Notes under the pieces: model-generated
What the model was told of the DNA's origin: nothing
Seen by the model: the letters and a program-made list of their open reading frames with translations, nothing else
Database searches by the model: none
Shown here: positions 1-14,300 of the stretch, in pieces
Layout of the letters: every line of letters starts with the position of its first letter
Position numbering within the stretch: the first letter of the stretch is position 1
Made by a program: the position numbers and the translations under genes
Assembly: GCA_948470475.1 (NCBI GenBank)
Contig: OX419345.1
Span: 9,245,590 to 9,309,589 of the forward strand
Direction: 5' to 3'
Source of the DNA: Galaxea fascicularis
Taxonomy: Eukaryota > Cnidaria > Anthozoa > Scleractinia > Euphylliidae
DNA length: 64,000 bases

Positions 1-1701
1 AAAATTAGTGACAGCTCTGCATGGCAGTCACATATCCGGTTTGTCGTGCAAACAAAGACCCTATACTGTGTAGTTATGTTTACTCAAATACATGTGGAAT
101 TGACAAATTCAAAATCGAATTTATCTGATCTAAACAACGATATTTTCATTAAGATGTGTTAAGCAATCCACAAGACCTACATGTATTTTGTTTTTAAACT
201 AAAGCTGTCTTTTATACTGGACATACACTGTAGCAAACAAAGTGTAAACTGCAGCTTGATGTTAAAAATGTTGTAACACTAATAATAATAATGATTATTA
301 TTCTGTTCAGGGCTGACAGTGACAGATCACAGTGTAAACTGCAGCTTGATTTAAAAAAAAATTCAAAGGTCTATAGAATCGCACAACACACCTTCAGTTA
401 ATGAAAATATCACAGCCTGGATGGGATAAAATCGTCAATTTCCCTGAAATTATCAATCAAATTGAACAGCAAGTCATTTGGTGTTTGGGCTGATGATGCA
501 ATCTTTATCTGTGCTGAAATCGTTTCGTCTCATGTGACAAGTTAATCGTCTCGCATCATGCTACTAAAAGTCTCTTGGACAGAAGTGTTTACTCAAAATT
601 AAGCATTAATGGGGTCTGAATGGCCAATATGGCCACTTTAAAATTCGGGGAATTTCTTGCCTGCATTTACTCATCACCAATATGGATGAGCTCAACGTTC
701 AAAATCCGTACAAACGTCTCTATTTTGAGGCTGCATCCCCCAAAACCATATTAACTCTTAATAGTATCATTCAGTTTTCTGACAACTGTGAAATCCTGTT
801 ATCCACCTACTATTTGAAAATAATTGAGGCAAAAATCAATATGTTCAAGCAGAAGCATATAATGCTTCTGGTTCAAGCCAATTTTTAAGAATATCACAGA
901 AATTGGGGGACACTGTCACAAAATTAGAGACATTTGTATGATTTTCAACCAGGTTTGAAGGTCCGTAACTTGGTCTCTGTTCAACCTTATTAAAGAACAC
1001 CCAGTATCTTTCATGTGAAGGTGTCAATTTATCGATTACTTCAAATTTGAAACTCACCCCAGTTCCCTGTACAACTCCAAAACGGCCTATTTACCCATTG
1101 TGATTGTTGGTTGCATTTCAATGCTTTGAACATCATGCACAGTAAATGATTATAGGCTTTTAAATTGCCAATAAAACACTTATTTGAAAGAAGAGAGTGA
1201 AGTAATAACCGGTAATAAATGTTACAAGCAGGATAGGTGACAAAGATTCATTGACACTGCTAGAGAGATGATCTTAAATGAGTGCAGTGCTGTAGCTAAA
1301 ATAGTCTGAGAGCAATATCTTACAATATTGCAAAGATGTAGTTCCATCAAGTCCAAGATTTTTATGGACACTCATGTGGAAACGGGCAAAGGTTGCCTGA
1401 ACAATGTCAATACAAATGTCTGTAAAATGTTGGGACTAGTTCACAGAACTTTGTGTTTACATTGTTGAAAAGTTTACCTCTCATTTAGCCAGTTCACTTA
1501 TTTTAACGTGTTCTTTCCAGGAGTGTCAATCAACTGTTTTTACGTGTACACTGTGCCTGTACCTGACTGACACAAAAATAATGTGACATTAACATTATGG
1601 TGAAGGTCTATTGCCGTAGTTGTGTTGGGAAGGGCCCCTGCAGCCATTCTCATTCTCTTATAGATTGTTTAACACTAACCCTCTCTTAATAACCAAACCA
1701 G
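1..1701. other. Probable intron of CC2D1; no exon recognised
   Basis: AT-rich sequence upstream of the first visible exon. The short open frames show no CC2D1 N-terminal motif. A 20-bp direct repeat (AGTGTAAACTGCAGCTTGAT) occurs near 240 and again near 332. Nothing else is supported. Confidence 0.5.
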
Positions 1702-2822
1702 GAGGAAGATATGCTATTAATGTGGATGACGAAGATGAGGACGCTGATGAAGATGATGATGAAGACATTGAAAACAACTCTGAGCTGTTGGTAAGTCCCA
1801 AACACAAAGTACAAATGCAAGTGGCAATTAACAGATGCTGCAGAAAAGTCCAGCAGTGCAATGTTGATCCATATTTGTTGTTAATTTTTATTTTTCCCTG
1901 AGGGTTATCACTTTTGTCATACCCTTTTCATAACTTGACAGATAATTATTCTGTTACAAGTATGTTGTTACAGTGGCAAAATGGTGGGAAGCTTTGTATG
2001 GTTAAGTCTTTCCTTAGTTAGAGTTTTCATAGTGCATGTATTGAGCAATATTTCTTTAAGATGAAAGGTCTGGGTATCCAGCATTTTGTTTTCAGTTCTG
2101 ACCTGTTTTCTTTACCAACCCCTTCCCGTTTCCCATTCCCACCCGTTTTTGTTGTAATAATTATTTGTTAACCCTGATATCCCCCAACCCTGTCTTCCAG
2201 TTTCCACTCCTTTCTCTGTTATTCTCTTCCAGGTTTAGCCCTTTCCTCTCAGTTTACTCACACCCCTCTTCACCCATCTCTTCTAGTTTCCATCATCTTA
2301 TCTCATTCCCACCCATTTTCTTTCTTTGTCATCCCCACCCAACACCTTCCTAATTCTCAGGTCCTTTTATCACAATTCCCTGATCTTTGTCTTCTAACTT
2401 CCCTTTTCCTTCTCTCTAGATAGCACCTTGTCTCATAGCATCCTCTCCCATTTCCCAGTCCCTTCCTGTTCATTCAGTTCCATCTCCCCTCTCCACCACA
2501 GCCATATCTTTCCCCTCTTCTACTCTCCTCAAGCATTTCTCTCCCAGATCAAACCCTACATGTATTTCTTGTTTACTTTCTCTTTATCTGCCATTGCCCA
2601 CCTCTTCCGTCCAATTTTTGTCTGTATCATTCCACTCCTTACATGTATGCCCCTTTTAATCTTCAATCTATAATTAACAGGTGTTAAAGTCTGTTTCTTT
2701 TTTTTATCTTTTTGCAGGCTGAGCTTCAGTGCATTGCTCCAGGGGAAGATGGTGCAGAACATCATGATCCAACTCCAGTCTTAGCCCCTACTGCCCCCGT
2801 TCCAGTCAGCAACAATCAACAA
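1702..2822 (+). CDS. CC2D1A: CC2D1 exons 1702-1790 and 2718-2822: acidic N-terminal part
   Basis: Exon 1702-1790 begins after an AG in mid-codon (two bases of a probable Gly codon) and encodes a run of Asp and Glu ending in SELL before a GTAAGT donor. Exon 2718-2822 (35 codons, phase 0 at both ends) starts AELQCIAPGEDG and becomes Pro/Ala-rich. In human CC2D1A the same place holds an acidic linker ahead of DM14-1. The intron between them carries a long pyrimidine-rich tract (see the repeat entry at 2100-2680). Confidence 0.8.
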
Positions 2823-4663
2823 GTACATGTATATTCAAACTGAACCCGTTTTCACAAAAAAATGTCTTCCTATCATTCATTTTAACCCACTAACAAATTA
2901 TTTTATTAGTTCCTGTCTCCTCTGATTTCACCAGGATCCAGATGTTGACCTTGCTTTTATAAGACAAATTATTGAGCAAACTGCAAAATTTGGTTGGGGA
3001 GCAGATTTGGCACAGTAGTGAGAGCACTTGTCTTCCACCATTGTGTCCTGGGTACAATTCCTGGACTCAGCGGGCGGAGTTTGTTGGTTCTCTACTGTGC
3101 TCTGAGAGGTTTTTCTCCGGGTACTCTGGTTTTTTCGTCTCCTCAAAAACCAACGTTTGATTTGATTTGAGTTGAGTTGAGATGATTTACACTGTCTCCC
3201 CAACCAGCAGAGCAGTTGCACTCAGCTAGAATGATTTGAGACTTCAAAGTTATCATGTATGCCCAAAAACACAATGGTATTATGTATGAGGTTCATGCCC
3301 AGAGCCGTTCAGTCTTTCTGGTCCGCCTTTAAGATTCAAACACATTGTTAGTTAAACTTTGGAGTATAACTAAGGAGGACTGTTCCTCATAAAGGTACAA
3401 TTGAAGGTATGTTCAAGTGCAATTGACTCAGTTGCTCAGCAACTGTAATGGTAAATTTAACATGAAGATTGCATCTTTGAATGCTCAAGGTACCCCTTTT
3501 TCTGAAAATGAAAATTAATTCTTTCAGTGTTACTTACATGTAATTGCATGGAATACCTTTTAATAGTAAATACTCTGTTTTCTCTTTGTAAGGATTCAAG
3601 AGGCAGCTCATCAGATTTAGATGCTTTACTAGAGAGAGAGAAAATTTACAACCAGGCAATAGAGAATGCAAACAAGGCTGGAGATGGAAGCAAGGCCAGG
3701 AGATATGGCAGAGGACTTAAGGTGCGATACTTTGATCAAAGTATAAGTGTAAATAAAGACAGTGTCAAATACTGTGTAGAAGCTATTGTTAGATGTATTA
3801 TTAAACAGGTTGTTCTTTCCCACTAACTTTAAATCAGTCGAATGTCCATAGATGTTTTAAGGCTGGTCTCTGCATCTGTGTTGTTATATTTCCTTAGAGG
3901 TTATTCATTTGTTTCTTGTGTCACTGGGTGCAGTACATACTTGCAGCTTCTGAGGAAAAATGGAATGCAAGCAGGGTAATTCCATGATGGACCAGTAGGC
4001 TTCATCATTAAATAGAGTTGTAGTAGAGGAATACTAGGAGAAAAAGTGGACAAAACCATAATAATAATTTATAAAGATTGAGATCCCTGGCATTTTCTTT
4101 TAAAAGTGAATGTCAGTGCTACAGGTAGTGGTATTGTGTAGAGGTGATGAAAATCACCTGTGGGCTGCATAAAAAGGGACCCCAGATAGGCTTGAGTGTT
4201 GCTACATCTGCCAATAAATGTTCCAGAAAATGTCCATTCCTCCTCCCCTCAACCCCACCGATGGAGGGTTTTTGGGTTTGCCTTCCCCCACCCATCACGA
4301 AATTCCAATTTAGCTCCATACTTGTCTTAAGAAACTTTTTTTTTGCCACCTCCTCCCCCTTCGGGTTTTCATCGACCCTCTGTGGGGGTCGTACAGGTAT
4401 TGATATTTAACAATTAGACCCTGTAGCCTGCAAGGGCAATGGGTCAATAGTCCATGAGGCGAAGCCGAATGGGCTATTGACCAGTGGCCCTTGAGGGTGA
4501 AGGGTCTAATATTGTTTTAGTATCACCCAACTAGTCGGACAGAAAAGGCAATAATAAAGTTAGCAAATGCAAGTTGAAGAAATATTTATTAGGGAATAAA
4601 ACGAAAGAAAGCGTCACTCTTGATTGCCACTCAAGGACTATTACTAATAGTCCTCTAGTAACA

Positions 4664-4700
<37 letters not shown>

Positions 4701-5021
4701 GTTGGGTGATACTAATATCCTGTATATTGTATTGATATTTTCTGGGACTGCACATTACTCTCTATACCAGTAGATGGGTTTGTTTCATTATTGTATTAAG
4801 CTTTTTAAAGGTATCTTAGACAACCCTAGCCATAAGTTAAAGGCGCTTCTTCCACCCATACATAAACCCAGCTACAATTTCAAAAATAAACGCCAATTTA
4901 ATATGCCATGCCTTCGCACTTCCAGAACGATGAACACTTTTATATTTGCTATGGCAAGAAAGTTTAATGGCTAGATTTTTATCGATATGATATCCCTTTT
5001 ACTTTTGTTACAGTGCACGTA

Positions 5022-5067
<46 letters not shown>

Positions 5068-5259
5068 TGATGATGATACTTTTAATTAATCCACATTTAT
5101 AGTCAATATATTTTATTTAATTTATTATTATGTTATAATATTGTAAATTGCTGGTATAATAAGATGTGTAAATAGGTTTATAAATTTTAAATTTTAAATT
5201 TTTTGGATTGTAAAAATGTGTAATTCAGCCCTTGGGCTGCGGATGCATTTGAGATTAAA

Positions 5260-5338
<79 letters not shown>

Positions 5339-8300
5339 CTATCTATCTATTAACGATCTGTGTAATTATTTGGCTTTTGTATAGGAAATAGAGCAAATGA
5401 TCAAGCAAGCCAAAGCTGGCAAACCCATTGACATGGATGCTGTCCCTCCACCAGTTGCCATTGGATCAATCAAACCCTCAACTCCAGCTACCTCTCTGCC
5501 AACTTTAACTGAAGGTTCTCCTGCAGTGGAGAATCTTGATTCTCATAACAAGGCTACAAAACTGGATCAGAATGCTGTGCCTACTCCCTCACAAGATGGT
5601 ATGTTTAAGCATTTCTCACTTTTCAAAGAGGTTACTGATACAAAATTTACTTGTGGCTTTGTTGGTGGTAAGCTGTGTTTAATTACATACTATAAAAGAA
5701 ATAACTTCTACATGTATATTAGTTTGAAAGACTGTGCCCAAAAAAATTGAAACAAAAAATTGGGTACACTGTGAGCATAAAAAAAATTGAGCTAGATAAC
5801 ACCTTACACTATATACACACACATTCCAGATTTGTGGTTACTTTATTATTAACGTAAAAGAAAATGTTGTACTTCTGAATCTGTTATTACTTAATAAAAG
5901 TTACCTTTATTTTTACTGAGAGTTAAATTTGATTAGTATTTTACTCTTTTACCTGTTCTCTCATGTTTTCTATTTTGAACAGTTCATCAACAATTGCAAG
6001 AATCAAAGGTATGCTCATATTTTGTTTTATCTTTTTATACAAACTACAAATACTGCCTACCTTACTTTTATTAAAATTCGCGCAGTACCAGAATTTGCCC
6101 AGGACTGCGTGAAGTATAATCTGTGCAAAAAGCTTTGTCGTGTAATATGAGACAATCATTGTTAGTTATGCAAATTTATATACCGGTAACATATAGGCTG
6201 CTAAGAAAGATTATTGTTATTGTTACAAATGTATTGTATCACGGAAGTAAGAACCATACAATATAATTTTTTTTGGTTCTTGCTGGTATTTGAACTCACA
6301 CTTAATGTACATTACATAATTTGAAGTCATTTCTTGAGGCCGCCTTATCGATTTTTGATTACATAAGTTTTGACAAGTATTGAAATAATTGTTGATAAAT
6401 ATACTCATCCTAAATACTGTTATAAACGAACACAGAAAATTACTTGCACAAATAAATCCCAACAAGGTGTGTGCAATATTTATTAAATCACACAAAATTA
6501 AAACTGAGCAAAAATGAGTCTGACACAAATTTTAATACATGTAAGGTATGTAATAATAATTATAGAAAGTCAACTGAGGACAAATGCCTGTTGTAATCTA
6601 TGGTTAGACAAGAATGCCCAGATTTCATCTTATTTTGGAGGGCTTTTGATGTCTTGGTACAGTTGCTTCCGCTTCCCACCCTTTCATTTCATCTTCTGGA
6701 AATAAGCTTTCCTGTCTTAGTTTTAAATATCTTTCCTTATCTAGTCAGACAGAGTAACAAAAATATGGTAGCAGACTGCTGCACACAATAGACATTAATT
6801 TTATTTGTGCTTGAGGGAACCAGCTACCAAACTTAAGTCGATGGGTAGAGGGGAATTACATGTACGGGCAGTAATGTACCTTCATGTAGCTGCCTCATGC
6901 TGTATAATTATGTAGAAGCCAGAGGTAAATTCTGCCTAGATGAGCTACAATTACAGAGTTTACCAAGTTCGCAGTGTATGTAGGGATTATGTGTTCATGA
7001 TTGTAAAATGTTGCATGCAAAATTGTATTTAGTAAAGGATATGGGTAACAGTGTAGTCATTTGTACATCTGGGTTAGTTATCAGTTTGCTGGTGAATCAT
7101 ATAACACCACTCAGTCAGTCATTCCCAACCCTTTTCTCAATACTATAGATTCGTTCGTCTGAAAAGGCTAACACTCTGGAACTCTTCACCACAAGAAGGA
7201 ACCAATATAGAATAGCTGCCCTAACTTGCAAGAAACATGGGGACATCCAGCAAGCCAAACAGTTCCTTGCTGTGTCTAAAGTAAGGAAAATGATTTCGTT
7301 TGTGCTGTTTTTTAAGAGGGCTCCTTCCATTATTTTAGTACAGTGGAACCCTGTTAATACAAGTGCTGTCAGACCATGAATTTCAATGTGGTGGTATGAT
7401 TAATGGGGTTTCCAAAAGAAAATAGGTTGGCTTTTGCAGTTCAGCCACAAAAAGTGGTTTTAAGGACCAAGGTGGTCATGTGGCGGGGTTCTACTGTTGC
7501 CAACAGATTATTGCTCAGTGAAAAGTTATTTTTAAATTATGTGTATCAGATAGTGTGCTCCTTTGATGTTGTAAACCAAGAGGGGCACCAATGATGTGAG
7601 GATTTGTAGTTGAAGTAGTTTTAATTTGTATTGTTTCTCTGTGCAGCAAATAGATTTGACCATTGAAAGTCTAGAAAAAGATGAGGTGGTGAACATTTCA
7701 CAGTTGCCACCTGTTCCATCAGTGTCCACAACAACTGCTGGTATGTTAGAAATAACATTTATTAATGGTTTGCTTTGGATTATTGGGTGCTTTATAACCA
7801 GTCAGGAAAAGTTTAGTGCATGTATCACTAATATTAATCTCTGAAGATCAGTTGCGATTGTGTTCTTAAGTAGGTTATTTGATGATAAAATTGACTTTTT
7901 TATTGCCTCTGTTTTGTTAATTAAAAGAAATTGTAATTTTGCCAAGTGATATTTGAGGCTTCATCTGAGGAATCACAGTTTTATTTTGGGTTTAAGTGGC
8001 CAGAACTCACATCGTCTTGATTCGGTGGCACCAGGAAACTAGGGTTATTACTATTGCACCCCCAGCTGCAACCCTCAGACGAAATAATAGGGTGCCTCCC
8101 TTTCCCCCCCCCCCCCACCCCCTGCAGAGTTACTGCTTGCCAATACTGTTGGTGACATGGTGTGTTTATCAAAAAGATCTCCTCAGAGCTACCCCATCAT
8201 CTAAATTGCTTAAAGATATGAAATATATCTTACACCACAAGAGAGCTCAAAGCCCAAAACGTGGCCAAACATGTTTTGGTAACATGCAGTCCATAGTTGT

Positions 8301-11300
8301 CTCTGGCTAACAAATACAGTTTCACCTTTACAGTTAGATACTTAGATTTGTGAGACAATGAAATCCTCCCTCCCTACGAATATGTGAACATTATCATTTA
8401 ATCATTTCCCTTGTACTTTAACTTAAGGTGATAGCCCACTTCAGTCAGAAGAGTCAGCTCCACGTCCTGCTGAGGCACAACCAAGCACTTCATCGGGTGC
8501 TGAATCAGCTGGGAACAGCAGTGCACCACAAAGTTCAGAGCCTCCCCCACCCCCCAAGGATGTCGCGGAGGCTTTGCAGCAAAGACTTGATAAGTATCAG
8601 AGCGCTGTGGACCAGGCGAAGAAGGAAGATAATTCCAGCAAGGCACGAAGAATGGGGCGAATTGTCAAGGTGAGGGATCATCTTTTCAACATGTACTTCT
8701 CAACTGGTGACCTTTATTGTAGAGTTTAGGATAGGCCAAGTTTTATTTGTTTTTGTGTGCACTTTTCTTGTACATCATTGTGTAAGCAATCATCGATTGC
8801 ATCACAGTTTGAGGGGAGGCTTAACCTTTTATCATAATTTATAATTATTTTGAACATGCAAAGAGCTAGGCTGTCCTCATAGGACTGGCAGCCGGGGATT
8901 TTCAGATTTAGCAGTCCAGTGACTACTTGAAACAATAACTGGAATACGTGGCTAATTTTTAAAGAAAGTAACATCAGACTGCAGTCAAGTTAAACCAAAT
9001 ACACTGCAATTAAAGGGCTGAGAGCATGTCTATCTGGTATCCACTTTAAGGTAACCAAGCTCTTTGGAAAAATACTTGCTAGGTTATTTGCTGATGATGA
9101 TGCTGGAGATGTGGTCTAAATTTTTGTTGAACCTTTCAGCAATACCAAGATGCCATTAAGAGCCACAAGGCAGGAAAGCCAGTGGCATTTGAGGAACTAC
9201 CAACACCTCCTGGGTATGCCCCCATCCCGGGTGTGGCTATTCCTGATGACACCCCGGGTTATGATACACCTTCTGCTCAGCAGGTAACGAACAATTTATC
9301 AGAAGCAGGAGTAAGTCCAAGACGAGCATTCAGACAAATTGAAAACGCTATGTACCTATAATAATTCAATATCAACAGAATTCCTTACTGCTAGGAGCTT
9401 ACTGTACTAAATAGGGAGCACGACAGTAAATATTGTAGTTTTATCGCCAACGTCTCACAGTCATGGTCATCTTTGACCCCGAAGGACGGACATTATCATC
9501 GTGACTTTGATATGGATCACAATATTCGACAGTTCCTTTACAGCTGGTCCTTATCGTGTGATGGTGTTAATTCTTTAATACTGTAAACTGCAAACATTGC
9601 ATATCGCAAAGAAAAATAAAAGCAAAACGAGTAAGTCGAACTTTTCATGTACGTAATACCGAAATTAGGTTCGGTACATGACAAGTTCGACGTTTGAATC
9701 GGGCCCAAGCAACGACTGCGGCTTCGGAAATTACAACGCCACCAGGCAGTGGGGTTAATAACGAAAAACAATCGTGCTGCACGTGCAGGATCCATTTAGT
9801 ACATTTCTTTGCCGTACTCTGCAAACAACTACTGGAACTGATCAAATTTAAGGTTTTATCTTTTCCTCAACGCAGTTCGTACCAATGCAGTTGTAGGATA
9901 CTTCATCCGCATGGTACAACTTAAACGAGATGAAATAGTCGCAAAATACTTCCGATACCGCAAAGTTATATTTAGAAGCGACGTTTTCGATGCCGTAACC
10001 GTATTCATTGCTTAGACTCCCTGATGTGCTCGCGAGATGCGGGTAAAATGCAGTGATGTTTATGATTAGTGTCCGGGACATACTCTAGCCTGTTTCAGGC
10101 TCTCAGATAGAAGGCGGACGAACGAGACTGAGCCAGAAAAAAATATTGAGCGGGGACTGGGGGTAGCCTCCCATCCCAAGGCCCCTCTATTTTTCACCTC
10201 GCTCCGCCCGTACTATCGCGCCCCGTGTACTATCTGAACGCCTGGAACAGGCTAGGTGTACTCGTGAGATGCGAAGTCCTGGCATATTACCCAAAACTGA
10301 TGATATGAGTCATCCATAGCTCAGTGGTTAGAGCATCCAGCCAATATTGGAAAGAGGGGGTAGTTTCTAAAGAAACTGAGGTGCTGCGTCGGAAATATAG
10401 GAAATTAATTTTATTTCTGAACATTTCACAATCATGTACTTCATATATATCGACATGTAATTCCAAACTACTATAAATAACATCCTTCGTGATAAAAATT
10501 GGTGCATTTTACAAACTTTGGGACATTTCTTCTTGAGCGGTTCATCTGCTCAGGTAATTAATTATTCAGATGCTTTAATTTTATGATTGTCTGATACTAT
10601 TCATAACTTAAAGCTCGTACCATTCCTAAACATACATGTAATGATGCCAGACCTTTACATTGTCTCGGATTTGTAGAATGCTGAGCCAGCTCAAGTAACA
10701 GCTCCTCAAGTACCAGCTGCTGCCCCTACAGTTTCGAGTGTGACCGCTCCTGCAGCAATAGGCACTGCTGGTCAGCCTGCTATTCAAGCTGCGTCATCCA
10801 TTAAAAAATCCCCGGGCCGCAATGAACAGCAGCTTAACTATCTACTTGAACGACAAAAGGAATTCAAGATGGCTGCCCTACAGGCCAAGAAACAGGGTGA
10901 CCTGGAGGGAGCTAAGAACTATCTTCGAATGAGCAAGGTCAGCAAATTCACAATTCATGGATCACTTGCTCTGACATAGGAAGCATGTAGATGTACCTTA
11001 TAGTTACAGAACAGAAATTTGTGTTTCAAGCTATATTCAAGTCAAAGCTTTCATGACAGAGTTATACTTGCAATCACTTGTATTTTGTGTTAAAGGATTA
11101 CCTTATGTCATTCCGTCATGCGAAGTTCATATGCACTGTACGCACTGTTCCAGTTAAGTTTCAGAGTCAGTGGGTCACGGAAGATTTTTAAGGGTTCAGT
11201 AGACATAGGTCTTCCCAAATCTTTCTCGAGTTTTTGACCCGAGGCCCGTTGCCTATGTGGAGCATTGTATACAACTGATCTCTTTCCTGGATGCATTATT

Positions 11301-14300
11301 GGTAGATTTTTGATAGCACCCCGACAAAATGACATCGTTTACTGATTGTCATTAGAGTTGGGCAAGCCTTTTTGCCCTGAATTTCCCCTGCAGTTCAAAT
11401 ACATGTAACTAACGGTGGATGTCCATTCCTCTGATGAAGATGGCATCGACAACAGAGCTCTGAGTGCTGCTCAAAATAAAACACAGATACGACTGCCCTA
11501 ATTCAGTGTTTATGTTCTTTTCGCTTTATGGCAAAAACCTTGGGTGCATTCAGCTTTGATTCATCATGGTGACTGTGCCGTCCAAAATTGTTGGTGAAAT
11601 AATTAGAAATATGAAGAGCATCAAGGGCCTCGAGGCTTCCTGTGTAACTTTGTTGTTGTTGTTTTCACAGGGTCTGGACCGGATGATCCTTTCAGCTCAG
11701 AATGGAATAAGAGTTGATTTAGGAACGGTAAGTCTAGTGGCTTACCCATTTTTTTATAGAATAAAAATGACGCTAGCCCCCAAGAACAGGAGTTTAAAAA
11801 CTGAAAACAGTCGAACTCCCTTTGCGACACCCTCTCATAGGCGACCACTTCTCCAAAATACCAAAGGTTTCCTAGTCTCCTTCGCAGCCGTTTTTTGGGA
11901 TGCCATGCAACGCTAGACTTAAGGTTTCCAAGTCAAATCACTATAGATGGAATCTCTAGTAAGCGACCGGGACCACTTTTTACCTCCCCGGCGTAGGCGA
12001 CCTCTTACCACATAATTTGATTTATCTCTCCCACGCTGAAATTCGAAAATGCGTGTTGGCCATATCTTAACAGCAGACGCAAATCTCACAGTCGGTGGTG
12101 GTTCCCGAAATAAACGTACTGTCCCAAAATTGAGAATCCTTGTGGCCTGACCTCTCGTAAGCGACCACCTGGACGGAATTGAAGGCTAAGTGAAAACACT
12201 TCTTGGTAGATTTGCATGTGTACACTAGACTCGAATTATTTATACAGTGATTGATTTTGTCAAGGTGCCGCCGTCACCTTTTGTAGCTGCCAGTCCTGCT
12301 CCTACCACTGAGATGAGTTTTGAGATGGTGCAAGCAGCTGATTGTGACCCCACTCCCCGTACACCAGAGGAAATTTCTGAGTTGTTTTCAAGACTGGAAG
12401 ATGCACTTATTAAACAAATTGAGGTACGACCATTTCTTCTGTCGTCCTGATATGACTGAGGGTGCTTGAACTCCCTGAAGTGATTAGTATGTAAATTCTC
12501 CTTATAATATCCAGTAAATTGTCCAGCAAACAGGTGATGAGAATAGACAAACTTATCAGTTATAGAGTGTTATCTTGATATAACCCAACAATCTCTTACC
12601 TAATGTACAAGGAACTGTATAGCAGCTAGAAAGGAGAATCAATATCAGATCTTGGAGGTTTAAGGGTTAAGCAGCGACGACGGCAACACAAACGTCATTT
12701 CAACTTGTAACTTCTCCCTACTGTGTAACCTCTTACACGATTATTCCAATTTTCAACTTGTAGCATGTGTGAGTATTATTCAAAAACTAATTTAGAATGA
12801 AAGGCTTTGAACTATGGAAAGAGAAAGAAAAATGTACCGTTTGGGATGGCGTTCACAACAAAACCTTGAATTCGGTAATTTCACGTTGTTTTGATGAGAA
12901 CTATACGGAAGTTTACCCAAATGTTTAATGCATGTGCACGCAGAGCCATTGTTTTTGCTTATTAAACTTGTTGTTTTGTGGCGTTCTTGTTGGTGTTTGC
13001 GTGGTCGTTGCTTAAGCTCGTCATTCATGAACTTCCAGGACTGGCAGAGGCACCAGAACTTGTTACCTCTGCATAAAACTGGTTACGTGTACGCGATTCA
13101 AAACTCAGCCAATAGTAAGTCTCCCGCAGAGATTAGGAGACAATCAATATGCTCTTGGTGAAGAAACCAAAAGGTTATCACCTGCTCCTGGTGGCAACCT
13201 TTTGTAACATTTTGAGTGTTCACTACCTCAAAGGTATGACTGTATAACATTGCTTCCTCTTCTGAATCTAATTTGCGTGACTTTTAGCGAGCTATCTCCC
13301 ACCGTCATACATTCCTGAGCCATTTTGGCCTTTTATCTAATAAGGCCCTCCAGAGGGTGTTCTAGCGTCGCTTGTCGCCCGTTTACGACTCTGCCTGTCG
13401 CCTTTTTGGTTTAGGGAAATTGTCACTATCGCAAAGAAAACAAAGAGGAATTGACATTGAATTGTCCCTGTCGCAAACTGTCGCGCTATTTCAGCCAATT
13501 TCTGTCGATTGTCGGTGTTTTGGGAGAAGATTGTTGCCTAATTTAGGAGCCTTCTTCCCCTTGGGAGGCCTCTCTAATGCACTTGAACGAATTTTTTTTC
13601 ACAGATGTGTGCAAGAAATGCCCATCATTACCAAAAACTAGGAGACATAACGAACACCAAAAAGTAAGTGACTTGTTTAAGAAGCAATGATATCAAGTTT
13701 TTTTCTTCAACAAATATTCACTAACTTAAAAAACGATTCTCTTGGTACTGAAATTGTATAGTCATGCAAATACGGAACTTAAATCGAACAACGTTATTTG
13801 ATTGGCAGGTCTATTACTACTTCTACTGGCCAAGTCTACTAATCACAATAATCCACAAACGGGTTGATCGATGGTGGATTCTTTTTTTTTTTTAAGTATT
13901 AATATTGTAAGTTGTGATCTTTGGAATGTTTTGAATGTTTGAAGCTTTGAAAAGATGTCAAAGAATTTGCGGCTGGACCTCGATGCTGTTCAAAGTGCTC
14001 GTAAACATAAGGATCCCCCACCAAGATTTCATTATGAGGACAGATCATTCACTATTGTGGAGTAAGTAATAACCCGAGTAGTAGGCGCTGAAACTAAATC
14101 CGCGTAACATTTCATTTCGAGCGCAGGTTCAGGTTTCTTTTGTGGGTGTTCGTGTCTTTGTCATTTGTGTCTTCTTTCACGAATGAAAATTCATAACCGT
14201 TAGAAACAAGAACTGTTGAGAGTTGTTTCGATCGTTGGAACAGGCACTTGACAATACCGCGTTTTATAGATTGTGGGAAGGGTGAATCATGCGCTAGGAA

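Noticed and set aside
1658..1861. Ser-rich open frame on the - strand
   Set aside because: It is the complement of the Asp/Glu-rich CC2D1 exon at 1702-1790.
2165..2673. Two Ser/Pro/Phe-rich open frames
   Set aside because: They come from the pyrimidine-rich tract and have no domain or splice support.
5022..5350. Regularly spaced short repeats resembling an array
   Set aside because: These are tri- and tetranucleotide microsatellites without spacers; not a CRISPR array.
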